From NCBI RefSeq assembly GCF_001542855.1, contig NZ_LNBY01000019.1, positions 44,289 through 108,288 of the forward strand: DNA of 64,000 nucleotides. Reading direction: 5' to 3'. Position 1 is the first letter of the stretch. Each line of letters begins with the position of its first letter. The stretch is from Erythrobacter sp. AP23 (GTDB lineage: Bacteria; Pseudomonadota; Alphaproteobacteria; Sphingomonadales; Sphingomonadaceae). Under the pieces are notes generated by a model. That model did not search any database. It was not told the DNA's origin and worked only from the letters and a program-made list of their open reading frames with translations. The position numbers and the translations under genes were made by a program. Positions 43,151-52,271 of the stretch are shown in pieces.

Positions 43151-44110
43151 TCAATGGTCGTGGTCATGGTCGTGGTGATGGTTCTTCTCGACCTGATGGT
43201 CCGGGATCATGTCCGGATCACACTCCGCAGCGAGACAGGCTTCGAACGTTGCATGGGCGATGGCGTGCTGCGTCTCGAGCATACCGCGAGCCCGCGCCTT
43301 CACATCCTCGAAAGCCTGCAGCGAAGATTCGGCAGGAACGATATGCGCCTCAAGCGCGCGATAATGCTCACTGATGCTCCAGACATGGACGTGATGGACG
43401 TCGGCCACGCCTTCTGTGTCACGCAGGTCGCTCACAATGCGATCGAACTCGCTTTCGTCCGGCACCGCACCCATCAAGAGCCGCACCGTGCGAGGCAACA
43501 AAGTGACGCCCTGCCAGATCACATAGGCAGCAATGACCACAGTGATGATCAGATCGGCAATATAAAGTTCGTATCGCAGAATGAGTACGCCAGCCACGAT
43601 CACACCGACCGAAGCCAGCGCATCGGACACATTGTGCAGAAAGGCGGCTTTCATGTTGAGGGAGTTCTTCGAGCTGGCGTAAACCATCACCGCCGTAACC
43701 ACGTCGATCACCAGCGCTATCCCGGCGACCCAGATTACGGTCCACCCCTCAACGGGTTGAGGGTCTGCGAAACGGTTGATCGCCTCGACGAGCAGATAGA
43801 AACCGATGATAAGCAAAGTCGTCAGATTGATGAGCGCCGCCACGACTTCCGCACGAGCATAGCCGAAGGTCATAAGCTTGTCGGCTGGCCGGCGCCCGAT
43901 CCGCCTCGCAAACAGAGCCAGTCCAAGCGATGCCGCGTCGCTGAAATTGTGCAGCGCATCGGCGATCAGTGCGAGCGAACCCGACAATATCCCCCCGATG
44001 ATCTGGGCGACAGTCAGCAGGACGTTGAGGGCGACGGCCAATACAAGGCGGCCGTCGCTCATGCTTTCTTCGCCGTGACTGTGCCCGGCATGACCGCCCG
44101 ATTGTGCCAC
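43151..44110 (-). CDS. Cation diffusion facilitator (CzcD-like)
   Basis: 319-residue CDF transporter exporting Zn/Cd/Co from the cytosol. The N-terminus has a His-rich GGHAGHSHGEES. Six helices carry the metal residues in SLALIADALHNFSDA (helix 2) and FLHNVSDALASVGVI (helix 5). The C-terminal cytosolic domain follows (from about residue 205), with HHVHVWSISEHYRALEAHI, and the protein ends in a His-rich HHHDHDHDH tail. The start is a GTG at 44110 that overlaps the previous stop (TAGTG). It lies in the run of coupled minus-strand genes. Confidence 0.9.
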   Translation of the reverse strand: MAQSGGHAGHSHGEESMSDGRLVLAVALNVLLTVAQIIGGILSGSLALIADALHNFSDAASLGLALFARRIGRRPADKLMTFGYARAEVVAALINLTTLLIIGFYLLVEAINRFADPQPVEGWTVIWVAGIALVIDVVTAVMVYASSKNSLNMKAAFLHNVSDALASVGVIVAGVLILRYELYIADLIITVVIAAYVIWQGVTLLPRTVRLLMGAVPDESEFDRIVSDLRDTEGVADVHHVHVWSISEHYRALEAHIVPAESSLQAFEDVKARARGMLETQHAIAHATFEACLAAECDPDMIPDHQVEKNHHHDHDHDH

Positions 44111-44979
44111 TACCTGCCTCCTTTTTCTGTTCTCTTGGTCGTCGTAACGGACTGCGCGGGGGAATGCTGGAACGTGCTGTTCGAGACATCGAGTTCGCGC
44201 GACAGTTCTCCAAGCGCCGAGATCGCGAGGCCGAGCAGCGCGAACCCTCCGACGAATGCCAGGAGCGTAATATGATTGGCGGCGACCGATCCGGTTCCCA
44301 TGCGAAGCAGCGCGCGCGCCGATGCAACTATAAGAAAGCCCGGGATAATAGCCGCTAGCCAACCTCGCCCGTTGTCGGTGAATCCGTGCAGCGCCCAAAA
44401 GGTCAAGAGAGCGATCCCGATGAAAAACAGGGAAAAGAGGACAAGTAGCGCAAGCTGGTCCATCCTGCTCACTTGGGCGGATCGGTATTCATCGATCGCC
44501 TGGCGTCCTATTTCCAGGTTCGCAAAAACAAGCGCTGCAGACACCGCCATTGCTGTCGTCGCGGATGCAGCAGCGGCAGCACCCAAGATAACGCTGTAAG
44601 GCAGGATATCGGACGCCATCGACACCGAGATGCGACGTACCAGGGTTGGCCTATCGGAGCATCGCTCAGGTCCGTCATCATCCGGTCTGAGTTTTGCGTA
44701 TCGACCAAGCTCGTTGAAAATCAGAAGCAGCAGGCCGCCCGCCAGCATCAAACCAGTGAGTGTCCAGCGGGTGAGAGGAGATTGTCCCAGCGGAAGAGTT
44801 AGCAAGACGGCAAGGGCGGCAAAAGCACCCGAAACGCCGCCCGGCAGGAGCGGATGCAGGAAGCTCCAACTGCCTTTTGCCAATTTGCCGCCAATCATGA
44901 CCCCGATGCCTGATAGCATCGCCAGGACAAGGACCCGCGAAAGGTCCTGCGCGGCAAACAAGGTATCGATTAGCGTCAA
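44110..44979 (-). CDS. Polytopic membrane protein of unknown family (289 aa)
   Basis: 289-residue protein with about eight membrane helices, no signal peptide and no metal motif. Segments include VLVLAMLSGIGVMIGGKLAKGSW, VSGAFAALAVLLTLPLG, a central Asp/Glu/Arg loop (about 95-110), and SDILPYSVILGAAAAASATTAMAVSAALVFANLEIG. It has a ZIP-like size, but the HNxPEG metal motif was not found. It starts with a TTG overlapping the previous CDF stop by four bases, and its stop is coupled to the next CDF gene. Its position between two CDF genes suggests a metal-related transport role. Confidence 0.7.
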   Translation of the reverse strand: MTLIDTLFAAQDLSRVLVLAMLSGIGVMIGGKLAKGSWSFLHPLLPGGVSGAFAALAVLLTLPLGQSPLTRWTLTGLMLAGGLLLLIFNELGRYAKLRPDDDGPERCSDRPTLVRRISVSMASDILPYSVILGAAAAASATTAMAVSAALVFANLEIGRQAIDEYRSAQVSRMDQLALLVLFSLFFIGIALLTFWALHGFTDNGRGWLAAIIPGFLIVASARALLRMGTGSVAANHITLLAFVGGFALLGLAISALGELSRELDVSNSTFQHSPAQSVTTTKRTEKGGR

Positions 44980-45605
44980 TTCCTCTTCTCGCCGTGGACG
45001 GTTCCCGCCTCGTCGTGCACATCCATATGCGTATCGCGCAGGATCTGCACTCCGCCGTAAAGCGCTATGCAGGCGACCGCTATTCCGACCACTAGGTCGG
45101 GCCAGTTGGCACCGGTAATCAGCACAACGATGCCGGCGATGATGATCCCGCCATTGGAGATGAAGTCGTTGAAGCTGAAGGTTGTCGCCGCCCGCATATT
45201 GACGTCCTTGTTCTCCACCTTCTGCAACAGGCGCAGGCAATAGAGATTCACCAGTCCCGCGACGAACGCCATCGCCATCATCAGCATGCCGCCCGGATCG
45301 GAACCTTCCACGAACCGTCGGTAAGCATCGAAAATGACCCCAGCGGAGAAGACCAGCAGCATGATGCCGGAGAAACGCGCGGCCCCGCGTTTCCAGGTCC
45401 GCGAGCGGGTTAGCGCAAGCAGGCTGAGCGCATAAACGATTGCATCCGATGAATTGTCGAGGCCGTTTGCCAACAGCGCGTTGGAATCGGCAAAATATCC
45501 GACCGCGAAGAAGCCGATCGCGATGGCGACGTTAAGCCACAGGACAACCCACAGGGTCTTGCGCTTTTCAGGCGACCGGACATCGACCTCATGTCCGCCA
45601 CTCAT
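44976..45605 (-). CDS. CDF-type cation transporter (short form)
   Basis: 209-residue, six-helix transporter of the short CDF type. Metal-site residues lie in NGLDNSSDAIVYALSL (helix 2) and TFSFNDFISNGGIII (helix 5). No long C-terminal domain is present. It resembles the transporter at 38799 in size. Four-base overlaps on both sides place it in one transcript with the STAS-like gene upstream and the membrane protein downstream. Confidence 0.85.
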   Translation of the reverse strand: MSGGHEVDVRSPEKRKTLWVVLWLNVAIAIGFFAVGYFADSNALLANGLDNSSDAIVYALSLLALTRSRTWKRGAARFSGIMLLVFSAGVIFDAYRRFVEGSDPGGMLMMAMAFVAGLVNLYCLRLLQKVENKDVNMRAATTFSFNDFISNGGIIIAGIVVLITGANWPDLVVGIAVACIALYGGVQILRDTHMDVHDEAGTVHGEKRN

Positions 45606-45973
45606 GCTGCGTCCTCCCCGGTTTGTACCCAGCTTTCCGCATGACTACGCTGTGATGGCCGGAAAAACTTCATTTCGGCGCGGAAGAGTGAGGATGACAA
45701 TTTCCAGCCCCGCTCTTCCCATTTGCTGTCGCCGATCATGGCGATCCGGCTGAAACAATCCTTATGCCGGATGTCGAACTTGAGATCGCGCCAGAGACCT
45801 CCGAAGTCCCAACCCGAAAAGTCAGGCGCGAGCTCGATCACCATCGGGACGGTACCGGCCTCGCGCTCTGCGATATGTTCGAATTGGGGAACAAAGCGGT
45901 CATAGGCTTCATCCCCCAGCCTGCCTCCGGCGCGTATCCAGAGCAGTCCGTTCTCTTCCTTCAGTGCCAGCAC
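45602..45973 (-). CDS. SpoIIAA/STAS-like protein
   Basis: 123-residue soluble protein of the STAS/SEC14-like (SpoIIAA-like) group: opening MLALKEENGLLWIRAGGRLGDEAY, a central FSGWDFGGLWRDLKFDIRH and IAMIGDSKWEERGWKL block, then FFRPSQRSHAESWVQ. STAS-like proteins bind small molecules or partner proteins. The typical SpoIIAA phosphorylation serine is not clear here. It follows czcA and is coupled to the CDF gene by four bases. Role in the metal cluster is unknown. Confidence 0.8.
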   Translation of the reverse strand: MLALKEENGLLWIRAGGRLGDEAYDRFVPQFEHIAEREAGTVPMVIELAPDFSGWDFGGLWRDLKFDIRHKDCFSRIAMIGDSKWEERGWKLSSSLFRAEMKFFRPSQRSHAESWVQTGEDAA

Positions 45974-45995
45974 CGTTTTTTCCTTTCCCGATCGG

Positions 45996-48900
45996 TCATG
46001 CGATGTCCTTCAGCTCGCGCTGCTCATCGCTTGTCACGTTGCGCCGCAGCCGGTCCCACCAGCGCTGTCGCCAGGTCTGGTCATCTTCTCTGGTCCCGAA
46101 AACCAGCTTCAAAATTGCGGGCAAGACGAAGAGGGTGAGCGCGGTGGCCGTGATCAATCCTCCGATGACGACTGTCGCCAAGGGACGCTGCACTTCCGCG
46201 CCGGTCCCGGTCGCAATGGCCATCGGCACGAAGCCGAGCGAAGCAACGAGCGCGGTCATGAGAACCGGCCTCAGGCGCGCCAATCCACCATCGACGATGG
46301 CGTCATCGAGCGCCATGCCCCTGTCGAGCCGCTGACGGATCGCAGTCACCATCACGAGGCCATTCAAGGTCGCCACGCCCGACAGGGCGATAAAGCCTAC
46401 CGCCGCAGAAACGGAGAATGGCATCCCGCGCAGGGCCAAGGAGAATATTCCGCCTGCCAGGGCCAACGGGATCGCGCTGAATACGGCGAGCGCCGGCACC
46501 CAGCCCCCAACCGCCATGTAAAGCAGCAGGAGAATGACCGCGAAAGCGATAGGAATAACGATCTGAAGTCTTTCCTGAGCGGCTTGGAGGTTCTGGTATT
46601 GACCGCCCCACTCGATAAACGCGGCAGCGGGCAGTTCGACCTGCGCCGCAACCCTTTCCTGGGCCTCTTCTACAAAAGACCCGAGGTCGCGTTCTCGCAC
46701 GTTGGACGAAACGATCACCAGTCTGCGTCCCTGTTCCCGGCGAACCTCCGCGAGACCATCCACCACACGGAACTCGGCAACCGAGCGTAGCGGTATGGTT
46801 GCCCCGTTCGGGAGCAGCACCGGCAAAGCACCCAACTGGTCGAAATCGTCGCGGGTCGCGTCCGACAACCGCACAACCACATCGAAGCGGCGATCGCCTT
46901 CGAAAACGAGGCCCGCAGGCCGACCGCCCAGTGCGATCGCCACCGATTGCGCAACGTCTTCGACCTTCAGCCCGTAACGGGCAATCGCTGGCCGATCGAA
47001 GGCAATATCGAGGGTGGGGAACCCGGACACTTGCTGGACCTTGACGTCCGCGGCGCCGTCGACATCGCGCAGCACGCCCGCAACCTCGTTCGCCGCCGAG
47101 GTCATGGCGCTGAGATCGTCTCCGTAGATCTTGACGGCAACATCTCCGCGAACGCCTGCGATCAATTCGTTGAACCGCAATTCGATCGGTTGGCTGAACT
47201 CGTAAAGGTTGCCGACGAGACTGCTGAGGGCGCTCTCCATTTGCGCGACCAACTCGTCCTTGGCGAGGTCGGGATCGGGCCATTCCTCACGGGGTTTGAG
47301 GATCACATACGCATCGGAAGCGTTCGGCGGCATCGGGTCACTGGCCACTTCCGCCGTGCCCGTCCGCGAAAAGACGAGCTCGACCTGCTCAAACTGCTCG
47401 AGCCGGTCCTCGACCCGCCTTTGCATCGCGAGCGAACGTTCGAGCGATGTCGAAGGAATACGCAGCGATTGCACGGCGATGTCGCGCTCGTCCAATTGCG
47501 GTGTGAACTCGCTCCCGAGGAAGCTGAACACGAAGGCCGCAAAGGCGAAGATGCCGACGCCCATGCCGATGACCGGCCAAGGGCGGGTGATCGCCCTGCG
47601 GACCAGCGGTCCGTATCGCTCCTTGGCGATCCGGATCGGCTTGACCTCCTTTTCCGTCAGCTTCTTGTTGAGCAGGATGGCGATCATTGCCGGGACGAAG
47701 GTCAGCGACAACACGAACGCCGAGGCGAGCGCGAGCATGACCGTGATCGCCATGGGCGAGAAGGTTTTGCCTTCGACCCCGGTAAAGGTCAGAAGCGGTG
47801 CGAAGACGAGAAGTATGATCGCCTGCCCGTACACAGTCGGCTTGATCATTTCCTGCGCGGCAAGCCGCGTTTCCGTCAACCTTTCGCCCAGTGTGAGAAG
47901 CCGGCCTTCGTGTTCCTGCCGGGCCGCGAGCCTCGCGACACTGTTCTCGACGATGATGACGGCACCATCGACGATCAGGCCGAAGTCCAGCGCACCCAGG
48001 CTCATGAGATTGCCCGACACGCCGAGCCGGTTCATTCCGATCGATGCCATCAGCATGGAAAAGGGAATGACCAGCGCCGCGATGATCGCTGCCCGGATGT
48101 TGCCCAGCAGCAAGAACAGGATCGCGATCACCAGAAGCGCGCCTTCAACGAGATTCTTCTCGACGGTCGCGATCGTCGCATCGACCAGCGAAGACCGGTT
48201 GTAGACGATCTCCGCGACAATTCCTTCCGGCAGGGAGCTGCGAACTTCCTCGAGCCGTTCGGCCGCCTGGGCCGACACGGTGCGGCTGTTCTCGCCCGCG
48301 CGCATGAGCACGGTGCCCACGACCGCTTCATCGCCGTTCAGCGACGCCGCGCCCGTTCGCAGGTCGCCACCGATGCTGACCGTGGCGACGTCTCCTACGC
48401 GAATGGGGACTCCTTCGCGTGTAGAAACGACCGCCTGCTCGATATCCTCGACACTGCCGAGGCGCGCATCAACTCGGGCGAGGAGGGCTTCGCCTGCCCG
48501 CTCGACGAAATTGGCCCCTTCGGCGAGATTGGCCGCTTCCAGCGCATCGATCACTTCGTCGAACGATAAACCGTACCCGGTCAATCGCGCGGGATCGGGT
48601 TGGACAAGGTATTGCTTTTCGAAGCCGCCGATCGAGTCGACACCCGCCACACCGTCGACCGACCGCATGAGGGGGGCAACCACCCAGTCCTGGATGGTTC
48701 GCAGATAGGCAGCCTTGGCAACATCGCTGTCGAGCCGGTCGCCACGTTCGGTCACAAAGCTCCCGTCGGACTGCCAACCGACCGCTCCGCCCAGCGGTGC
48801 TTCCTTGCCGTCAGGAAACTCGTACTCGATGGTATACATGAGCACTTCGCCCAAGCCGGTCGAGATGGGTCCCATCACCGGTTCGGCACCCTCGGGTAGG

Positions 48901-49307
48901 GAGGCACTTATGGGCATCAGCCGTTCGTTGACCTGCTGACGCGCAAAATAGATGTCGGTCCCTTCCTCGAAAATCGCGGTCACCTGGCTGAACCCGTTGC
49001 GCGATATTGAGCGGGTCATCTCCAGACCCTCGATACCGGCAAGCCCGGTTTCAACGGGATAGGTGACCTGCGTTTCGACTTGCGAAGGCGACAGGGCTGG
49101 TGCCTCGGTGTTGATCTGCACCTGTACATTGGTGATATCGGGCACGGCATCGATGGGCAGGCGCAGCAAATTCACCACGCCATAGATTGCCACACCGAGC
49201 GTCAGTACGACCATCGCCCAGCGAAAGCGCACGGCGACGTCGAGGATCATGCCGATCAGGCCATGGCGGTGGGAGCGATCCGCGTCCTGCATGTGATCAG
49301 TGTCCAT
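45996..49307 (-). CDS. czcA: CzcA-like heavy-metal RND pump
   Basis: 1103-residue inner-membrane HME-RND transporter for Co/Zn/Cd. Seen: MRFRWAMVVLTLGV-type first helix, porter segments IEGLEMTRSISRNGFSQVTAIFEEGTDIYF, the helix 4 proton relay LGALDFGLIVDGAVIIVEN (Asp, Asp, Glu), and the pore-domain segment ELRFNELIAGVRGDVAVKIYG. A His-rich start (MDTDHMQDADRSHRHG) precedes helix 1; a second in-frame Met (M6) is an alternative start. It overlaps the czcB 3' end by 11 bases. Confidence 0.94.
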   Translation of the reverse strand: MDTDHMQDADRSHRHGLIGMILDVAVRFRWAMVVLTLGVAIYGVVNLLRLPIDAVPDITNVQVQINTEAPALSPSQVETQVTYPVETGLAGIEGLEMTRSISRNGFSQVTAIFEEGTDIYFARQQVNERLMPISASLPEGAEPVMGPISTGLGEVLMYTIEYEFPDGKEAPLGGAVGWQSDGSFVTERGDRLDSDVAKAAYLRTIQDWVVAPLMRSVDGVAGVDSIGGFEKQYLVQPDPARLTGYGLSFDEVIDALEAANLAEGANFVERAGEALLARVDARLGSVEDIEQAVVSTREGVPIRVGDVATVSIGGDLRTGAASLNGDEAVVGTVLMRAGENSRTVSAQAAERLEEVRSSLPEGIVAEIVYNRSSLVDATIATVEKNLVEGALLVIAILFLLLGNIRAAIIAALVIPFSMLMASIGMNRLGVSGNLMSLGALDFGLIVDGAVIIVENSVARLAARQEHEGRLLTLGERLTETRLAAQEMIKPTVYGQAIILLVFAPLLTFTGVEGKTFSPMAITVMLALASAFVLSLTFVPAMIAILLNKKLTEKEVKPIRIAKERYGPLVRRAITRPWPVIGMGVGIFAFAAFVFSFLGSEFTPQLDERDIAVQSLRIPSTSLERSLAMQRRVEDRLEQFEQVELVFSRTGTAEVASDPMPPNASDAYVILKPREEWPDPDLAKDELVAQMESALSSLVGNLYEFSQPIELRFNELIAGVRGDVAVKIYGDDLSAMTSAANEVAGVLRDVDGAADVKVQQVSGFPTLDIAFDRPAIARYGLKVEDVAQSVAIALGGRPAGLVFEGDRRFDVVVRLSDATRDDFDQLGALPVLLPNGATIPLRSVAEFRVVDGLAEVRREQGRRLVIVSSNVRERDLGSFVEEAQERVAAQVELPAAAFIEWGGQYQNLQAAQERLQIVIPIAFAVILLLLYMAVGGWVPALAVFSAIPLALAGGIFSLALRGMPFSVSAAVGFIALSGVATLNGLVMVTAIRQRLDRGMALDDAIVDGGLARLRPVLMTALVASLGFVPMAIATGTGAEVQRPLATVVIGGLITATALTLFVLPAILKLVFGTREDDQTWRQRWWDRLRRNVTSDEQRELKDIA

Positions 49308-50460
49308 GCTCGGCCTCCTCCTTCTCGAGTTCAGCCTTCAGCAAAAAGGCATTGGCGGTGGCGATCCGCCACTGCGCTTCGAGACCGGACTCGATGACCA
49401 CGCGTCCTCCCGAACGCGCACCGGTGACCACCGGACGGGCTTGAAACCCGCGGCGCGTGCGAACGAAGACCACTTCTGCGCCATCGATTGTCTGGACGGC
49501 ACTTTCCGGCACCGACATGCGGCCTGTATCGACCTCACCCGAGGGGCGGATACGTGCCTGCAGGAAGGCCCCGGGTTGCAGACCGGGGATCGGTCTTGCC
49601 AGCGACAGGACCGCCGTAGCGCTGCGGCTTTCGGGATCGAGCGAGGGAGTGACAGACCGCACGCGCGCACCCACTTCCCGGTTGTCCGCGATTTCCAGCG
49701 TCGCCTCGTCGCCAGGCTGGATGCGGCTTGCTTCAGCCGACGGGAGGGCAACCTCGACCTGCATGCCGCTCGGATTCACGACCTGATAGAGTTCTTCCCC
49801 GGCATCGACGAAGGAGCCGAGAACGATAGGCGCCGAGGTCACTCGGCCTGCGAGCGGGCTCGTGACCGCAAGGGAGCGCCCGTCGCCGCTAACGCCCGCC
49901 GCGGAGACTGCCGCCTGGGCGCGCGCAAGTTCCGACTGGGCGACCTGCAGATTTGCTCGCGCGGCCTCGAGATCCTGCCGTGCGGTGACATTGGCCTCGA
50001 ACAGGCGGCGCTCCCGATCGTAGGCAGCGGACAGTTCGTTGACCCTCGCGCGCGCTGCGCTCAACTGCGCTGCGAGAGCAGCCGCGTCGGCGCTCTCGAT
50101 GCGGGCAATCGTCTCGCCCTGCCTCACGTAATCGCCCAGCGTTTTGCCGACACTGCGGACCACGCCCGCCGCGCGGGCATCGATGCGGGCACTTGCCGTC
50201 GGGCTTGCCGCGACGGTGGCCGGGAAGACCAGCTCGACCGCCGATCCCTGGCCGACGGTTTCGACCACTATCTGGGACGCTTCAATTTGTTCGGCGCCAA
50301 GCAGGACAAGGCCTTCGGGAAGCTCGACCTCCTCACTCGTCTCCTCGGCGATTTGGTCAGCTTCGTTATCGGGCCACAGCATGAGCGCCGCGACTACAAA
50401 GAGAATGGAAAGGCCGATCGCAACGGCCAGACGTTTACGGTTCATCGGAAAATACCTCAT
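49297..50460 (-). CDS. czcB: CzcB-like periplasmic adaptor
   Basis: 387-residue membrane-fusion protein: anchor helix (about 10-26), acidic linker, barrel-sandwich core beginning ASPTASARIDARAAGVVRSVGKTLGDYVRQGETIARIES, a coiled hairpin (about 135-190), then VTSPLAGRVTSAPIVLGSFVDAGEELYQVV and a membrane-proximal part. It lacks the extra metal-binding domains of the CusB at 27221. The ATG at 50460 overlaps the czcC stop (ATGA); a second ATG at 50445 with GAGG upstream is equally possible. It ends in a His-rich EEEAEHGH. Confidence 0.9.
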   Translation of the reverse strand: MRYFPMNRKRLAVAIGLSILFVVAALMLWPDNEADQIAEETSEEVELPEGLVLLGAEQIEASQIVVETVGQGSAVELVFPATVAASPTASARIDARAAGVVRSVGKTLGDYVRQGETIARIESADAAALAAQLSAARARVNELSAAYDRERRLFEANVTARQDLEAARANLQVAQSELARAQAAVSAAGVSGDGRSLAVTSPLAGRVTSAPIVLGSFVDAGEELYQVVNPSGMQVEVALPSAEASRIQPGDEATLEIADNREVGARVRSVTPSLDPESRSATAVLSLARPIPGLQPGAFLQARIRPSGEVDTGRMSVPESAVQTIDGAEVVFVRTRRGFQARPVVTGARSGGRVVIESGLEAQWRIATANAFLLKAELEKEEAEHGH

Positions 50461-51710
50461 TGTGCACCGAGCCAGATCAGTGTCGCCGCCAGGCGACCAC
50501 GATCTTCCTGAGCTTGAATCAAAGCTTCACGGATGGTGTCACGCGCTTCGGCCGCAGCCAGAACTTCGATCAGCGGAAACCTGCCGTTGCGGTAGCCAAT
50601 CCGAACGAGGCGCAAGGCTTCTTCGGCTTGGGGCAAGGACGTCTCCGCGAGGGTCTCGACCCGCGCTTCGGCTGCCAGAAATTGTCCGCGGGCCTGCGTG
50701 ACCTCGAGTTCGAAATCGGTGCGGGCAATTGCTTCCCGCGCCGTCGCGGCGCGAAGCCGCGCTTCGGCAGCGGCGATGTTTCCCTGGTTGCGATTACGCA
50801 ATGGAAGCGGGATCGAAACCCCCACGAGAAACGCCTGGTCTCGACTTTCCTCGAACCGTCGGACTCCGGCGGATATTGCCGGATCCGGAATGCCGAGAGA
50901 GCGTTCCCGGGCGATCGCGGCATCCGCGGCCTCGCGTTCGGCACGGGCGACCTGAAGTCGTAAGGCCGAAGGTGACGCGAGCAGCGTCGCCGGAGGTTCG
51001 ATCTCGGGGAACACCGAAGGCACGTCCGTAGCAGGTGTTGCCTCGCCCCAAAGCGCGGCGAGCGCGTTCCTCGCCGTACTGTCGGCAGCCAGGGCCGCTT
51101 CAAGCTCCGCGAGCGCCTCCGCAAGTGCCGCTTCGGCACGAAGCGATCGCAGAGGAGGCTCCCGCCCAACATCGACCAGTACGCCTGCGATCCTGGCAAG
51201 CTCGCGATTGCGCTCGACTATGTCCCGCGCGAGTTCCAATCGGGCTGCCGCAGCGACGGCTTCGACATAGCGTTCGCGCACCGATCGCCCGAGCTGAGCA
51301 ACCGAGAGCGCTCCTGAAAGGGTCGCGATGCGCGCTTCCGCCTGGGCGGCGCGGACGCGCGCTCCCCGTTTGCCGCCCAATTCGAGCCGCTGGCTCAGGG
51401 ACAAAGTATACTCGGTGGCCTGCAATCCCGAAAACGCGCCGCTCCCGGCAATGTTTTCGGCTTCGAAAGCAATTTCTGGGTTGGGCCGCAGCCGCGCCTG
51501 GTCGACTAGGGCCCGCGCCGCGTCGGCTTCGGCCCGCGGTCCGATCAGGCGCGGATTTTCTGGGGGCTCATCTGCGCTGTCGACGATGCCCGCACGAGCG
51601 AGCGCAGCTTCGAGCGTCAGAAGCTCACGCTCCTGCGCCGCCACGGTCGTGGCTTGAGCGGCGAGGAACAGCCCTCCAAGGAGGACCCCTCGCCAATGAA
51701 TGGCTGACAT
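50457..51710 (-). CDS. czcC: CzcC-like outer-membrane channel
   Basis: 417-residue TolC-family outer-membrane protein with signal peptide (about 1-25, ending VAAQ). The two helical repeats include AEADAARALVDQARLRPNPEIAFEAENIAG and LGIPDPAISAGVRRFEESRDQAFLVGVSIPLPLRNRNQGN, the usual beta-strand and loop positions for this family. The ATG at 51710 is chosen for the signal sequence. It is coupled to czcB and is the first pump gene of the operon after the small secreted protein gene at 51774. Confidence 0.9.
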   Translation of the reverse strand: MSAIHWRGVLLGGLFLAAQATTVAAQERELLTLEAALARAGIVDSADEPPENPRLIGPRAEADAARALVDQARLRPNPEIAFEAENIAGSGAFSGLQATEYTLSLSQRLELGGKRGARVRAAQAEARIATLSGALSVAQLGRSVRERYVEAVAAAARLELARDIVERNRELARIAGVLVDVGREPPLRSLRAEAALAEALAELEAALAADSTARNALAALWGEATPATDVPSVFPEIEPPATLLASPSALRLQVARAEREAADAAIARERSLGIPDPAISAGVRRFEESRDQAFLVGVSIPLPLRNRNQGNIAAAEARLRAATAREAIARTDFELEVTQARGQFLAAEARVETLAETSLPQAEEALRLVRIGYRNGRFPLIEVLAAAEARDTIREALIQAQEDRGRLAATLIWLGAQ

Positions 51711-51773
51711 TTTTCGAATATTCCTCTGCTGACGATCCGAACTGCGCTGCGGCATGCAGCGCGGTGACGGTCG

Positions 51774-52148
51774 TCAGGCGCGAGGGGGGCGCTTCAGTCG
51801 GTCGGCAATGTCGGAAGCGAGCGCTTCGGCGGGAGGCGCATCGGGAACCACAACCAAGTGAGGAACCGAATTCTTCTGCACGGTGCTGGCAAAGCTCGCC
51901 CCATGATGACAATGGCCGTGCCCACACACGCCGTGTTGCTCGGTCGGCGCATCCGGATCGCCCGGAACTTCGTCAGTAGCTGCGGATGACGCGGACGCGC
52001 TGTCGAGCGAAACCAGAACGGGCGTGCTTCCGGGCGCCACTTCGGCGCCGCAAGCAGCAGCATCCGCCGCCGTCACGAACACCATCGCGACCAGCATGAG
52101 CAGGACGACGAAAGGATGCAGGACAAGGCGACGATAGCTTGTGGTCAT
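51774..52148 (-). CDS. Small secreted His/Cys-rich protein ahead of czcCBA
   Basis: 124-residue secreted protein: signal peptide (about 8-31, ending ADAAAC), an Ala/Ser-rich linker with Cys residues, then the metal-binding HGVCGHGHCHHGASF motif and a Pro-rich C-terminus. Proteins of this kind head heavy-metal RND operons in alphaproteobacteria and probably buffer metal in the periplasm. No named family. It is 63 bases upstream of czcC and has an inverted repeat 75-100 bases before its start. Confidence 0.75.
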   Translation of the reverse strand: MTTSYRRLVLHPFVVLLMLVAMVFVTAADAAACGAEVAPGSTPVLVSLDSASASSAATDEVPGDPDAPTEQHGVCGHGHCHHGASFASTVQKNSVPHLVVVPDAPPAEALASDIADRLKRPPRA

Positions 52149-52222
52149 GGATTCCGACGGCTCCTAGCAAACCGGATCAAGATTGCAAGCTCCGTAACAC
52201 GATGAAGTATAAGTCGTTTGTT

Positions 52223-52248
52223 ACAGTATAACAGTCCTCGAATACTGT
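52223..52248. promoter_or_regulatory. Inverted repeat between dmeF-like and czc operons
   Basis: ACAGTAT and ATACTGT form a perfect 7-bp inverted repeat with a 12-base spacer in an AT-rich stretch. It lies after the dmeF-like gene and before the czc operon on the same strand, so it could be an operator of the czc promoter or a weak terminator. Confidence 0.4.
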
Positions 52249-52271
52249 TTCGGTCTTTTAGAACGGCGCGA

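Noticed and set aside
46947..48569. Plus-strand open frame of 540 codons
   Set aside because: It is antisense to czcA and has the biased Arg/Asp composition of a shadow frame.
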